Origin: Methylotenera_A sp049687015
GTDB taxonomy: Bacteria > Pseudomonadota > Gammaproteobacteria > Burkholderiales > Methylophilaceae
DNA length: 64,000 bases
Direction: 5' to 3'
NCBI GenBank assembly: GCA_049687015.1
Contig: JBAVIP010000048.1
Coordinates: forward strand, 1-64,000
Shown: one piece after another, positions 26,297 through 35,034 of the stretch
How the letters are laid out: every line of letters starts with the position of its first letter
Numbering within the stretch: position 1 is the stretch's first letter
Program-made: the position numbers and the translations under genes
The notes under the pieces: generated by a model
Databases searched by the model: none
What the model was told of the DNA's origin: nothing
Seen by the model: the letters and a program-made list of their open reading frames with translations, nothing else

Positions 26297-26830
26297 ATGA
26301 CAAAACAACCAAGTAATATTAGACAACAGAGCTTTACTAAGGAAGAGTTACTTAAATGCGGTAGGGGAGAAATGTTTGGTGAAGGCAATGCGCAGCTGCC
26401 TTTACCGCCCATGCTGATGTTTGATCGCATTGTTAAGATAACCGAAGATGGTGGAAAATATGGTAATGGCCAAATCATCGCGGAGCTGGATATAAAGCCG
26501 GATTTATGGTTTTTTGATTGCCATTTTACGGGTGACCCGGTGATGCCTGGCTGCTTGGGCTTAGATGCCATGTGGCAATTGGTGGGGTTTTATCTAGGCT
26601 GGATGGGCGGCCCGGGACGTGGTCGTGCGCTAGGCGCAGGCGAGGTTAAGTTTAGTGGTCAAGTATTGCCAACTGCAAAAATGGCGACTTATACTATCGA
26701 TTTAAAACGCGTTATTATGCGCAAGTTGGTGATGGGTATCGCTGACGCTACCATGACGCTGGATGGTCGTGAGATATATGTAGCGAATGATTTGCGTGTA
26801 GGCTTGTTTACCAGAACAGACAATTTTTAA
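26297..26830 (+). CDS. fabA: 3-hydroxydecanoyl-[ACP] dehydratase/isomerase
   Basis: 177 residues. FabA dehydrates 3-hydroxyacyl-ACP and isomerises trans-2 to cis-3-decenoyl-ACP, the branch point of anaerobic unsaturated fatty acid synthesis. Catalytic His 76 in DCHFTGDPVMPG and Asp 90 in GLDAMWQL are present, as is the N-terminal LPLPPMLMFDRI. Followed by fabB after 57 bp, the usual pair. Confidence 0.97.
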   Translation: MTKQPSNIRQQSFTKEELLKCGRGEMFGEGNAQLPLPPMLMFDRIVKITEDGGKYGNGQIIAELDIKPDLWFFDCHFTGDPVMPGCLGLDAMWQLVGFYLGWMGGPGRGRALGAGEVKFSGQVLPTAKMATYTIDLKRVIMRKLVMGIADATMTLDGREIYVANDLRVGLFTRTDNF

Positions 26831-26887
26831 TACAAAATTGTTAATAATTGTTGAATAGAATAAAGAATTAATTTTTAGGAGCACGAA

Positions 26888-28117
26888 ATGCGTCGTGTCG
26901 TAGTGACTGGTTTAGGCATTGTATCTAGTCTTGGCAACAACAAGGCAGAAGTGAAAGACAGCCTTTATGAAGGCCGCTCTGGCATTACATTTCAGCAAGA
27001 ATATGCGGATCGTGGTTTACGCTCGCATGTAGCTGGCTCTATCAAAAATCTGAACATCGAGGAATTAATCGACCGCAAATTACTGCGTTTTATGGCCAGC
27101 GGCCATGCTTACGCTTGGCTTGCTATGCAAGAGGCGATTGCAGACGCTAAGCTGGCAGAAGATTTGGTCTCAAATGTGCGTACTGGCTTGATTGTTGGGG
27201 CAGGTGGCACCTCTACAGAAAGCATGCTGGAAGCCACCAATACACTCGCTGAAAAAGGCATCCGCCGTGTAGGCCCTTATATGGTCACCAAAACCATGAG
27301 CAGCGGCATTGCCGCTTGCTTGGCGACTGGCGCGAAAATCAAAGGCGTGAATTACGGCATCAGCTCGGCTTGTTCAACCAGCGCGCATTGTATTGGTGCG
27401 GGCACGGAGCAGATTCAATTGGGCAAACAAGATATTGTGTTTGCGGGTGGCGGCGAAGAAGAGCATTGGACTATGAGCTTTTTGTTTGATGCCATGGGCG
27501 CGTTAAGCAGCAAGTATAACGATACGCCTGATAAGGCGAGCCGCACTTACGACGCTAACCGCGATGGGTTTGTGATCTCTGGCGGCGGCGGCATTGTGGT
27601 GCTGGAAGAATACGAGCACGCCAAAAAACGCGGAGCAAAAATCTACGCCGAAGTCGTAGGTTACGGCGCAACTTCTGATGGCTATGACATGGTCGCGCCA
27701 AGTGGCGAGGGCGCGGAGCGCTGCATGAAGCTGGCTTTGGAAGGTGTCGGTGATGTCGATTACATCAACACGCACGGCACCAGTACGCCGGTGGGTGATA
27801 CTAAAGAATTAGAAGCGATACGTGCGGTGTTTGGTGATGGTAAATATGGGAAACTACCGGCGATAGCTTCAACCAAGTCGCTCTCTGGCCATGCGCTGGG
27901 CGCCGCAGGCGTGAACGAGGCGATTTACACCTTGATTATGATGGAAAATAATTTCATTGCAGCTTCTGCCAATATCGAAACGCTAGATCCCGCTGCCGAG
28001 GGCTTGCCTATTGCTACCAAACGCATTGATAACGTGAAAATTACGACGGCGTTATCCAACAGTTTTGGCTTTGGCGGCACCAATGCAACATTAACGCTAT
28101 CAACCAAAAACCTGTAA
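26888..28117 (+). CDS. fabB: 3-oxoacyl-[ACP] synthase I
   Basis: 409 residues. Condensing enzyme that elongates cis-unsaturated acyl-ACPs from FabA. The catalytic Cys 162 (SSACSTSAH), His in NTHGTSTPVGD and His in KSLSGHALGAAG form the KAS triad. A TTTAGGAGCACGAA ribosome site precedes the ATG. In an operon with fabA. Confidence 0.97.
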   Translation: MRRVVVTGLGIVSSLGNNKAEVKDSLYEGRSGITFQQEYADRGLRSHVAGSIKNLNIEELIDRKLLRFMASGHAYAWLAMQEAIADAKLAEDLVSNVRTGLIVGAGGTSTESMLEATNTLAEKGIRRVGPYMVTKTMSSGIAACLATGAKIKGVNYGISSACSTSAHCIGAGTEQIQLGKQDIVFAGGGEEEHWTMSFLFDAMGALSSKYNDTPDKASRTYDANRDGFVISGGGGIVVLEEYEHAKKRGAKIYAEVVGYGATSDGYDMVAPSGEGAERCMKLALEGVGDVDYINTHGTSTPVGDTKELEAIRAVFGDGKYGKLPAIASTKSLSGHALGAAGVNEAIYTLIMMENNFIAASANIETLDPAAEGLPIATKRIDNVKITTALSNSFGFGGTNATLTLSTKNL

Positions 28118-28157
28118 GGCGCGTTAAAGGCGCATTACCTTAAATCAGGAGCGCGCT

Positions 28158-28697
28158 ATGAAACACCTTTTAATTGTCCTTGCCACTCTTATTTTAGCGG
28201 GCTGCGCCACCATGAAGGGTGACCGCACGGTAAACGTGACAGGCGACCAGATTGCCCAAAAACTCAACGAGAAACTGGCCTTACCCATTTCGCTACTCAA
28301 AGTGTTCGATGTCAATTTATCCAACTCCCTAGTCACGTTCGACAAAGCCAGTGGCCGCATGACGTCAACTATGGATACCAAACTTTCCAGCGAATTACTC
28401 GGTAAAAGTTTAGGGGGCAAGCTGGGCATTTCTGGCAAATTACGCTTCGACCCCGCCACCAGTGCCGTAGTGCTGGATGAACCCAAAATTGAAAACATTA
28501 ACTTCGATGGTGCAAATGGCAAATTTAACGATGTATTTAACGCACTGGCCAAAACTGTAGGTGGTGAAATGCTTAATGGTTTGACGCTCTATACCGTAAA
28601 ACCGGAAGATTTAAAATTTGACGGAACTACTTATAGCCCAAAAGATATGGTGGTAACGGATAATGGTTTGCAGTTGACGTTGACCCCTACAAGATAA
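28158..28697 (+). CDS. DUF1439 lipoprotein (YceB-like)
   Basis: 179 residues. Lipoprotein signal ending in LAGC (Cys at about 16), then a domain with the alternating pattern of the DUF1439/YceB family, which is related to lipid-binding tubular folds (SAVVLDEPKIENINFDGANG). Probably anchored in the outer membrane; function unknown. Starts 40 bp after fabB with an AGGAGCGCGCT ribosome site, so it is likely cotranscribed. Confidence 0.8.
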   Translation: MKHLLIVLATLILAGCATMKGDRTVNVTGDQIAQKLNEKLALPISLLKVFDVNLSNSLVTFDKASGRMTSTMDTKLSSELLGKSLGGKLGISGKLRFDPATSAVVLDEPKIENINFDGANGKFNDVFNALAKTVGGEMLNGLTLYTVKPEDLKFDGTTYSPKDMVVTDNGLQLTLTPTR

Positions 28698-28745
28698 GCC
28701 AGGTAGGGGGCAAAAATAGCCCTCCGTTTATCTTAAATTCCCGCG

Positions 28746-28795
28746 TGAGCAGAACCTGCTCATTCTACAAAATAGATTCCCACCTGTGTGGGAGT
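28746..28795. repeat. Pair of small hairpins including a dRS3-like palindrome
   Basis: TGAGCAG and CTGCTCA form a perfect 7-3-7 hairpin (28746-28762). At 28776-28795, ATTCCCAC and GTGGGAGT form an 8-4-8 palindrome with one mismatch, the same architecture as the perfect copy at 58552-58571. Both copies lie between genes. Confidence 0.5.
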
Positions 28796-28851
28796 AACGA
28801 AATTGGTGTTCTGCAAGCTAATATCCATGCGGCCTGTAGAGCTTGTAGCAC

Positions 28852-28930
28852 GTAGGTTGGGGTAAATGGGTTTTTATGAACCCAACAATTTTCACATCGT
28901 TGGGGTTCGCTTTGCACACCACCAACCTAC
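28852..28930. repeat. 79-bp palindromic element with GTAGGTTGG ends
   Basis: Outer arms GTAGGTTGG (28852-28860) and CCAACCTAC (28922-28930) are perfect. Inside are further paired blocks (GGGTT/AACCC, CCCAAC/GTTGGG). This looks like the widely scattered GTAGGTTGGGG-type miniature repeats of proteobacteria. The right arm runs into the end of the minus-strand Mth938-domain gene and provides its stop codon (28927-28929). Confidence 0.6.
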
Positions 28931-29307
28931 AAAATCAACATAGCGGCTACATTACGACCTTCACTCATTAAAAAATTATAGGTTCTGCATGCTGCGGCGG
29001 TGGTCATGCATTCCAACGGAACGCCTTGTGCAGTTAAACTTTGGTAAGTTTTTGGGTGCAAAAACTGGTGTTTTTCGCCAGTGCCCAGCAGCACCACTTC
29101 CGGCTTTAACTCTACAATCTGCGCAAAATGCGCTTCGGTTAAGCTGGCAAAATCAATTGCTTGCCAATCTAGTATTAACTTGTCGGCCATCACAATTAAA
29201 TTCTGCGCATAGCGCTGTTTGTTGATTTCCACAAAACGCCCATCATCACCCATGCCATAGCCAGTAATTAAAAGGTTATTTTCTGCTGTGGTTAAATGTA
29301 GCTTCAT
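28927..29307 (-). CDS. Mth938-like domain protein (DUF498)
   Basis: 126 residues. Single Mth938-like fold: EVVLLGTGEKHQFLHPKTY and the C-terminal MTTAAACRTYNFLMSEGRNVAAML are characteristic; the family includes the mitochondrial complex I assembly factor NDUFAF3. Bacterial function is not established. The last codons lie inside the right arm of a palindromic element, so the native C terminus may have been altered. Confidence 0.85.
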   Translation of the reverse strand: MKLHLTTAENNLLITGYGMGDDGRFVEINKQRYAQNLIVMADKLILDWQAIDFASLTEAHFAQIVELKPEVVLLGTGEKHQFLHPKTYQSLTAQGVPLECMTTAAACRTYNFLMSEGRNVAAMLIL

Positions 29308-29418
29308 CGCATTATCCTAACTTGCTTTTTGGGCATGACTTTCATTGAACGAAAGCCTTATTCTAATGTACACTAATGCCTTTATAAATTGTGCTTTTCA
29401 CGCGAAAATCTCTGCTTT

Positions 29419-30699
29419 ATGTCATCACCTAATAAGCTGGAAAAACTGGCTAAATCCAACAAGCTTGCTAACGTCTGTTACGATATTCGTGGCCCGGTAT
29501 TGCAACGCGCCCGCCAGATGGAGGAAGAAGGCCAGCGCATCATCAAACTGAATATCGGCAACCCGGCTGCATTTGGTTTTGAAGCGCCGGAAGAGATATT
29601 GCAGGATGTGATTCGCAATATGGATCAAGCTTCTGGCTACACGGACAGCAAGGGCCTGTTCGCGCCACGTAAAGCCATTATGCATTATACGCAAAGCAAG
29701 CATATTGCAGGCGTAACCGTGGATGACATTATTATTGGCAACGGTGTTTCCGAACTAATTGTGATGGCCATGCAGGCGCTGGTAAACAATGGCGACCAGG
29801 TGCTGGTGCCGATGCCGGACTATCCTTTATGGACAGCCGCAGTGACGCTTGCAGGCGGTACTGCGCGCCACTATTTGTGTGATGAAGAAGCTGGCTGGCT
29901 GCCTGATTTAAAAGACATGGAAGCTAAAATCACCGCCAATACACGCGGCATTGTGGTGATTAATCCCAATAATCCGACCGGCGCGCTTTACCCGCGTGAA
30001 ATCTTGGAAGGCATTATTGAGATTGCCCGGCATCATAATCTGGTGATATTTGCCGATGAAATTTATGACAAAGTGCTGTATGACGGAAACACGCATACTT
30101 CCATCGCCTCGCTGGCGGATGATGTATTGTTCGTGACATTTAACGGCCTATCAAAAAACTACCGAACCTGCGGATACAGAGCGGGCTGGATGGTGATTTC
30201 TGGCGAAAAAAATCACGCCAGTGATTATATCGAAGGTTTGAATATGTTGGCTTCGATGAGATTATGCGCCAATGTGCCGGGGCAGTTGGCGATACAAACC
30301 GCGTTGGGCGGCTATCAGAGCATCGATGATTTGGTTGCGCCTACCGGCAGGCTTTGCAAGCAGCGCGATTTGGCCTACGACATGCTCACCGCAATCCCCG
30401 GCGTGACTTGTGTCAAACCGAAAGCTGCGATGTATCTGTTCCCGAAGCTCGATCCTAAAATCTATCCGATTAAAGATGATCAGCAATTTATTTTGGATTT
30501 GTTGTTGGAAGAAAAAGTGTTGCTGGTACAAGGCACAGGCTTTAACTGGAAGGCGCCGGATCATTTCCGTATCGTGTTTCTGCCTAATGTAGACGACTTG
30601 ACCGAAGCGATGAAGCGCATCGCCAGATTCCTGGAAAATTATCGAAAAAAACATGATTTAAAGAATGAAAGTTTGAAAAAAACTGGAGCAATAGTTTGA
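29419..30699 (+). CDS. alaA: Alanine-synthesising transaminase (AlaA family)
   Basis: 426 residues from the ATG at 29419 (MSSPNKLEKL); ten more upstream codons are open but unlike the family. PLP-dependent class I aminotransferase, glutamate-pyruvate type. The long match to AlaA covers NVCYDIRGPVL, NIGNPAAFGF, INPNNPTGALYP, FADEIYDK and the PLP Lys in NGLSKNYR. First gene of alaA-hom-thrC, with its stop overlapping the TTG start of hom. Confidence 0.93.
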   Translation: MSSPNKLEKLAKSNKLANVCYDIRGPVLQRARQMEEEGQRIIKLNIGNPAAFGFEAPEEILQDVIRNMDQASGYTDSKGLFAPRKAIMHYTQSKHIAGVTVDDIIIGNGVSELIVMAMQALVNNGDQVLVPMPDYPLWTAAVTLAGGTARHYLCDEEAGWLPDLKDMEAKITANTRGIVVINPNNPTGALYPREILEGIIEIARHHNLVIFADEIYDKVLYDGNTHTSIASLADDVLFVTFNGLSKNYRTCGYRAGWMVISGEKNHASDYIEGLNMLASMRLCANVPGQLAIQTALGGYQSIDDLVAPTGRLCKQRDLAYDMLTAIPGVTCVKPKAAMYLFPKLDPKIYPIKDDQQFILDLLLEEKVLLVQGTGFNWKAPDHFRIVFLPNVDDLTEAMKRIARFLENYRKKHDLKNESLKKTGAIV

Positions 30700-32024
30700 A
30701 GCAATTGAATATAGGGAAGCTTAATGTTGGCATTTTGGGCCTTGGCACAGTTGGCGGTGGTACCTATGCCGTTTTAACCCGTAACGCGGCGGAAATCACG
30801 CGCCGCACGGGTGTGGCGATTAATGTGGTGCAAGTGGCAGATAGAAACGTTGACCACGCTAAAACCTTGACTGGTGGCAAAGTGGATGTGACTGGCGATG
30901 CATTTGCGGTAGTGAGCAACCCAAAAGTGGATGTGGTAGTTGAGCTGATTGGTGGCTACACCTTAAGCAAAGAATTAGTTTTAAAAGCCATTGCCAATGG
31001 CAAGCATGTAGTCACGGCAAACAAGGCGCTACTTGCCTTGCATGGCAACGAGATTTTTGCAGCTGCACAAAAGGCAGGCGTCATTGTGGCGTTTGAGGCG
31101 GCCGTGGCTGGAGGCATTCCTATCATCAAGGCCTTGCGTGAAGGTCTGGGCGCCAATAAAATCGAGTGGGTAGCGGGCATCATCAATGGGACGACCAATT
31201 TTATCCTGACTGAAATGCGCGAAAAAGGCCTGGCTTTTAAAGATGTGCTGGGTGAGGCGCAACGTCTGGGCTATGCCGAGGCTGATCCGACTTTTGACGT
31301 GGAAGGCATAGATGCCGCACACAAGCTCACCATCATGTCAGCCATTGCATTCGGCATGCCGATGAAATTTGAGCAAGCGTATACCGAAGGCATCACCAAA
31401 CTGCAGCAAACGGATATCAAATATGCCGAAGAGCTTGGTTATCGCGTGAAACTGCTTGGCATTACCAAGCGTACAGATGCCGGTGTTGAACTGCGCGTGC
31501 ACCCAACGCTGATTTCTGAGAAGCGTCTCATCGCAAACGTGAACGGCGCGATGAATGCCGTGGTAGTGAAAGGTGATGCGGTTGGACCAACGCTGTATTA
31601 CGGCGCAGGAGCTGGTGCAGAGCCAACCGCCAGTGCGGTGGTGGCAGATTTAATGGATGTGGCACGTTTAAGTAATGCCACAGTCGAGCAGCGCGTGCCG
31701 TACCTGGCTTTTCAGCCCAATAGCGTGGCCGATTTGCCAATATTGCCCATTAGCGAAATCAACAGCGCCTATTATTTACGGCTGCGTGCCAGCGATAAAC
31801 CCGGCGTATTGGCGGGCGTGACCAGGATTCTGGCTGACCGCAATATTTCGATTGATGCGATGCTGCAAAAAGAGCCGGATGACAATGAAACCGAAGCCGA
31901 CATTGTGATTTTGACGCATGTGACCGTTGAAAAAAATATGGATGCAGGTATTGCTGAGATCGAAGCTTTGCCTGCAATCGTGGGTAAAGTGACCAAACTG
32001 CGCATGGAAGAGCTTAGCCGTTAA
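30696..32024 (+). CDS. hom: Homoserine dehydrogenase
   Basis: 442 residues. Reduces aspartate semialdehyde to homoserine for threonine and methionine. N-terminal Rossmann motif VGILGLGTVGGGT, the conserved TANKALLA, GIINGTTNFILT and YAEADPTFDVEG, and a C-terminal ACT domain (LRLRASDKPGVLAGV) for feedback control by threonine. Start is TTG at 30696, overlapping the previous stop (TTGA) with GGAG about 10 bp upstream. Confidence 0.97.
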   Translation: MKQLNIGKLNVGILGLGTVGGGTYAVLTRNAAEITRRTGVAINVVQVADRNVDHAKTLTGGKVDVTGDAFAVVSNPKVDVVVELIGGYTLSKELVLKAIANGKHVVTANKALLALHGNEIFAAAQKAGVIVAFEAAVAGGIPIIKALREGLGANKIEWVAGIINGTTNFILTEMREKGLAFKDVLGEAQRLGYAEADPTFDVEGIDAAHKLTIMSAIAFGMPMKFEQAYTEGITKLQQTDIKYAEELGYRVKLLGITKRTDAGVELRVHPTLISEKRLIANVNGAMNAVVVKGDAVGPTLYYGAGAGAEPTASAVVADLMDVARLSNATVEQRVPYLAFQPNSVADLPILPISEINSAYYLRLRASDKPGVLAGVTRILADRNISIDAMLQKEPDDNETEADIVILTHVTVEKNMDAGIAEIEALPAIVGKVTKLRMEELSR

Positions 32025-32061
32025 TCAATAACTTGGTCGTTAATTATAAAGTTAATATTGC

Positions 32062-33483
32062 ATGAAATATATTTCTACCCGCGGGCAATCGCCCGCACTT
32101 AGTTTCAGTGAAATTTTACTAGGAGGCCTCGCGCCCGACGGCGGCTTATATCTGCCAGAAACTTATCCGCAATTTACCGATGCTGACTTAACCGCCATGC
32201 GCGGCATGAACTACCGCGATTTGGCGTTTGCCATTTTGAGTCGTTTGATTGACGACATTCCTGCGGCTGATTTGAAAGCGATTGTCGATAAAACTTACCG
32301 TGCCGATGTTTACAGTTTTGCCCGTAAAGGACAAAACGCAGAAGACATTACGCCGATACTTAAGCTGGAAGATAATTTGTACCTGCTTTCACTCTCTAAT
32401 GGCCCTACACTCGCGTTTAAAGACATGGCCATGCAGTTGCTCGGCAATTTGTTTGAGTACGTGCTGGCGAAAAAGGGTGAAACCACCAATATTCTAGGTG
32501 CGACTTCTGGTGACACCGGATCTGCGGCGGAATACGCCATGCGTGGCAAAAAAGGCGTGCGCGTATTTATGCTGTCGCCACACAAAAAAATGAGCCGTTT
32601 TCAAACCGCGCAGATGTTCAGCCTGCAGGATGACAACATCTTTAACATTGCAGTAAACGGCGTGTTTGATGATTGCCAGGACATGGTGAAAGCAGTCTCG
32701 AATGATGCCGCTTTTAAAGCTAAATACAAAATCGGCGCGGTCAATTCCATTAACTGGGGTCGTATTGTGGCGCAGGTGGTGTATTACTTTAAAGGATATT
32801 TTGCAGTCACCCAAAATAACCAGCAAAAGGTGAGTTTTGCTGTGCCTTCCGGCAATTTTGGCAATGTGTGTGCTGGCCATATCGCGCGCATGATGGGTTT
32901 GCCGATTGATAAACTGGTGGTGGCCACTAACGAAAATGATGTGTTAGATGAGTTTTTTAAAACCGGCGTGTATCGCCCACGCGGCTCGGCCAATACTTAC
33001 CACACTTCTAGTCCGTCAATGGACATTAGCAAAGCCTCCAACTTTGAGCGTTTTGTGTTTGATCTGGTGGGTAAAGATAGCGCAAAAGTGCGTGAATTGT
33101 GGGGTAGTGTAGATAGCGGCGGTGCGTTTGATATCAAGTATTTAATGCCAAAATTAGCCGAATACGGCTTTGTATCGGGCAGCAGCAGCCATGCTAACCG
33201 CATGCAAACCATTCGCGAAACACAGAAAAAATATGGCGTGGTGATTGATACTCATACGGCAGATGGCTTAAAAGTGGCACTGGAGTATGCCGATAAAAAT
33301 ACGCCGATGGTGGTGCTAGAAACCGCTTTGCCAGCTAAGTTTGAAGATGCGCTGGTTGAAGCGCTAGGTGCAGTACCAGAGCGTCCAGCCAGCTTGAATG
33401 GCATCGAAAATTTACCGCAAAAATTCACCGTGATGGATGCGGATGTCTCAGCGATTAAAGATTTTATAGTGAAGCACACATGA
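32062..33483 (+). CDS. thrC: Threonine synthase
   Basis: 473 residues. PLP enzyme turning O-phosphohomoserine into threonine. N-terminal MKYISTRGQSPALSF, PLP lysine in PTLAFKDMAMQ (Lys 120), GATSGDTGSAAEYA and the phosphate-binding PSGNFGN are diagnostic of the class with longer proteins. Follows hom after 37 bp. Confidence 0.97.
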   Translation: MKYISTRGQSPALSFSEILLGGLAPDGGLYLPETYPQFTDADLTAMRGMNYRDLAFAILSRLIDDIPAADLKAIVDKTYRADVYSFARKGQNAEDITPILKLEDNLYLLSLSNGPTLAFKDMAMQLLGNLFEYVLAKKGETTNILGATSGDTGSAAEYAMRGKKGVRVFMLSPHKKMSRFQTAQMFSLQDDNIFNIAVNGVFDDCQDMVKAVSNDAAFKAKYKIGAVNSINWGRIVAQVVYYFKGYFAVTQNNQQKVSFAVPSGNFGNVCAGHIARMMGLPIDKLVVATNENDVLDEFFKTGVYRPRGSANTYHTSSPSMDISKASNFERFVFDLVGKDSAKVRELWGSVDSGGAFDIKYLMPKLAEYGFVSGSSSHANRMQTIRETQKKYGVVIDTHTADGLKVALEYADKNTPMVVLETALPAKFEDALVEALGAVPERPASLNGIENLPQKFTVMDADVSAIKDFIVKHT

Positions 33484-33496
33484 AATAGGCCATGAT

Positions 33497-34291
33497 ATGA
33501 AGCAATATACTGATTTGATGCGCCATGTATTGGCGCATGGCAACAAGAAAGAAGACCGCACGGGCACCGGCACGCTTTCCGTGTTTGGTTATCAGATGCG
33601 TTTTGATCTGAATGAGGGTTTCCCATTACTGACCACCAAAAAAGTGCATCTCAAGTCCATCATTCATGAGTTGCTATGGTTTTTGCAGGGCAGCACCAAT
33701 ATCGCCTACCTTAAAGAAAACGGTGTACGCATTTGGGATGAATGGGCAGATGAAAATGGCAATCTGGGTCCTGTATATGGCTACCAGTGGCGCAACTGGC
33801 CCAAGCCGGATGGCACGCATATCGACCAGATCAGCCAGGTGGTGAATGCGATTAAGAAAACCCCGGATTCGCGCAGGCTGATTGTTTCAGCCTGGAACGT
33901 GGCGGACGTAGACAAAATGAAGCTGCCACCTTGCCATGCATTCTTTCAGTTTTACGTGGCAGATGGCCGGCTGAGTTGTCAGTTGTATCAGCGCAGTGCA
34001 GATATTTTCCTTGGCGTGCCGTTTAATATTGCTTCCTACGCGCTACTCACTATGATGGTAGCGCAAGTTTGTGATTTGAAGCTAGGTGATTTTGTGCATA
34101 CTTTAGGCGATGCGCATATCTACACAAACCATATGGAACAAGTACGGGAACAGCTTACACGAGAGCCTCGCGCCTTGCCGCAAATGAAAATCAACTCTGA
34201 GGTTAAAGATATTTTCAGCTTCAAGTTTGAAGACTTTATTTTGGAAAATTACAATCCGCACCCCGCCATTAAAGGGCTTGTCGCGGTATAG
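33497..34291 (+). CDS. thyA: Thymidylate synthase (folate dependent)
   Basis: 264 residues, same length as the E. coli enzyme. Methylates dUMP with 5,10-methylene-THF, producing dTMP and dihydrofolate. Catalytic Cys 146 in LPPCHAFFQF, phosphate-binding RTGTGT near the N terminus, and QRSADIFLGVPFNIASYA are all present. The partner dihydrofolate reductase, folA, is 4.4 kb downstream rather than adjacent. Confidence 0.98.
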   Translation: MKQYTDLMRHVLAHGNKKEDRTGTGTLSVFGYQMRFDLNEGFPLLTTKKVHLKSIIHELLWFLQGSTNIAYLKENGVRIWDEWADENGNLGPVYGYQWRNWPKPDGTHIDQISQVVNAIKKTPDSRRLIVSAWNVADVDKMKLPPCHAFFQFYVADGRLSCQLYQRSADIFLGVPFNIASYALLTMMVAQVCDLKLGDFVHTLGDAHIYTNHMEQVREQLTREPRALPQMKINSEVKDIFSFKFEDFILENYNPHPAIKGLVAV

Positions 34292-34341
34292 CCAGGCATC
34301 GCGCTTAGTCTTATTTTATTTATTCTTTTTAAAGAATTAAT

Positions 34342-34372
34342 AAAAAAGGCCACACTGCAGAACAGTGTGGCC
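34342..34372 (-). terminator. Rho-independent terminator of the EF-hand gene
   Basis: Perfect 9-bp arms GGCCACACT and AGTGTGGCC with a 7-base loop, followed on the minus strand by six T residues (34342-34347). It lies 54 bp past the end of the minus-strand EF-hand gene and just beyond thyA on the plus strand. Confidence 0.8.
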
Positions 34373-34425
34373 ATGCCTACAACTCTAAGGGGTAAAAATT
34401 GTAGGGTAAGGCTGTTAAAACAAAT

Positions 34426-34809
34426 TTAATTAACAGGGGCAGCAGCTGGAGCTGCAGTCGGGGCAGAACCAGTTGACGCTGCGCCATCTAGGCTTTTCAT
34501 CTGCATGCTTGCTTTATAGCTTGAGTATTCATCAGGCGTAATGTTGCCGTCCTTATTAATGTCAGTTGCATCAAAGCTGGTAGCCAAAGCTTTATCCTTA
34601 ACTGCTTCTTTAAGTGAAATTTTCTTATCACTGTTCGCGTCAAGTTTCTTAAAGTCGGCATCAGCTGGAGCTTCAGCAACCATATCCTTAGCTGGAGTTT
34701 TAGTTTCTGCCATTGCAGATTGAGCTGTAATGCCACAGAAAAATAAGGTTGCCAATGAGGTAATCGCAACTGTTTTGTAAGTGGGATTTGAAATGTGTAA
34801 TTTCAACAT
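34426..34809 (-). CDS. Secreted EF-hand calcium-binding protein
   Basis: 127 residues from the ATG at 34809, chosen because AGGAGTACATTC lies right before it. Signal peptide to AMA (about residue 34), then two EF-hand loops: D-A-N-S-D-K-K at 57-68 and D-I-N-K-D-G-N at 83-94. The first has Lys instead of the usual Gly at loop position 6, so binding may be weaker. Ala/Pro-rich tail. Periplasmic calcium binding is a sound guess; any link to the Ca-dependent methanol dehydrogenase system is speculation. Confidence 0.85.
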   Translation of the reverse strand: MLKLHISNPTYKTVAITSLATLFFCGITAQSAMAETKTPAKDMVAEAPADADFKKLDANSDKKISLKEAVKDKALATSFDATDINKDGNITPDEYSSYKASMQMKSLDGAASTGSAPTAAPAAAPVN

Positions 34810-34836
34810 GAATGTACTCCTAAACAATTAAAAAGG

Positions 34837-34880
34837 TTACTGCATATTACATACAGTAATGGATATACAGCAATTGCTGT
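34837..34880. promoter_or_regulatory. Two dyads upstream of the EF-hand gene
   Basis: TTACTG-N11-CAGTAA (34837-34859) and the perfect 14-bp palindrome ACAGCAATTGCTGT (34867-34880) lie 28-71 bp upstream of the start. They share the CAGTAA/CAGCAA half-site look and could be one operator. No known box recognised. A further dyad TGTCTC-N6-GAGACA is at 34949-34966. Confidence 0.35.
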
Positions 34881-35034
34881 GCCACATTAATTAGTTTATT
34901 AAAAACAATAAGTTAGGCTGAAATCCAGGATTGTTGAAACAAATAGATTGTCTCTGATTGGAGACAGGTTTTGCAGTTAAATTTGCAACATTATGAATAA
35001 TAACGATATTTTTTGTCGGCCAAAAGCGACACTA

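Noticed and set aside
26221..26571. 116-residue minus-strand ORF over fabA start
   Set aside because: Antisense to the conserved FabA N-terminal half; no recognisable protein features.
34497..34769. 90-residue minus-strand ORF in another frame of the EF-hand gene
   Set aside because: Overlaps fully the EF-hand frame, which has a signal peptide, two calcium loops and a good ribosome site.
34949..34966. TGTCTC-GAGACA dyad as a terminator of glrR
   Set aside because: No T-tract follows on the minus strand, and the stem is only six pairs.
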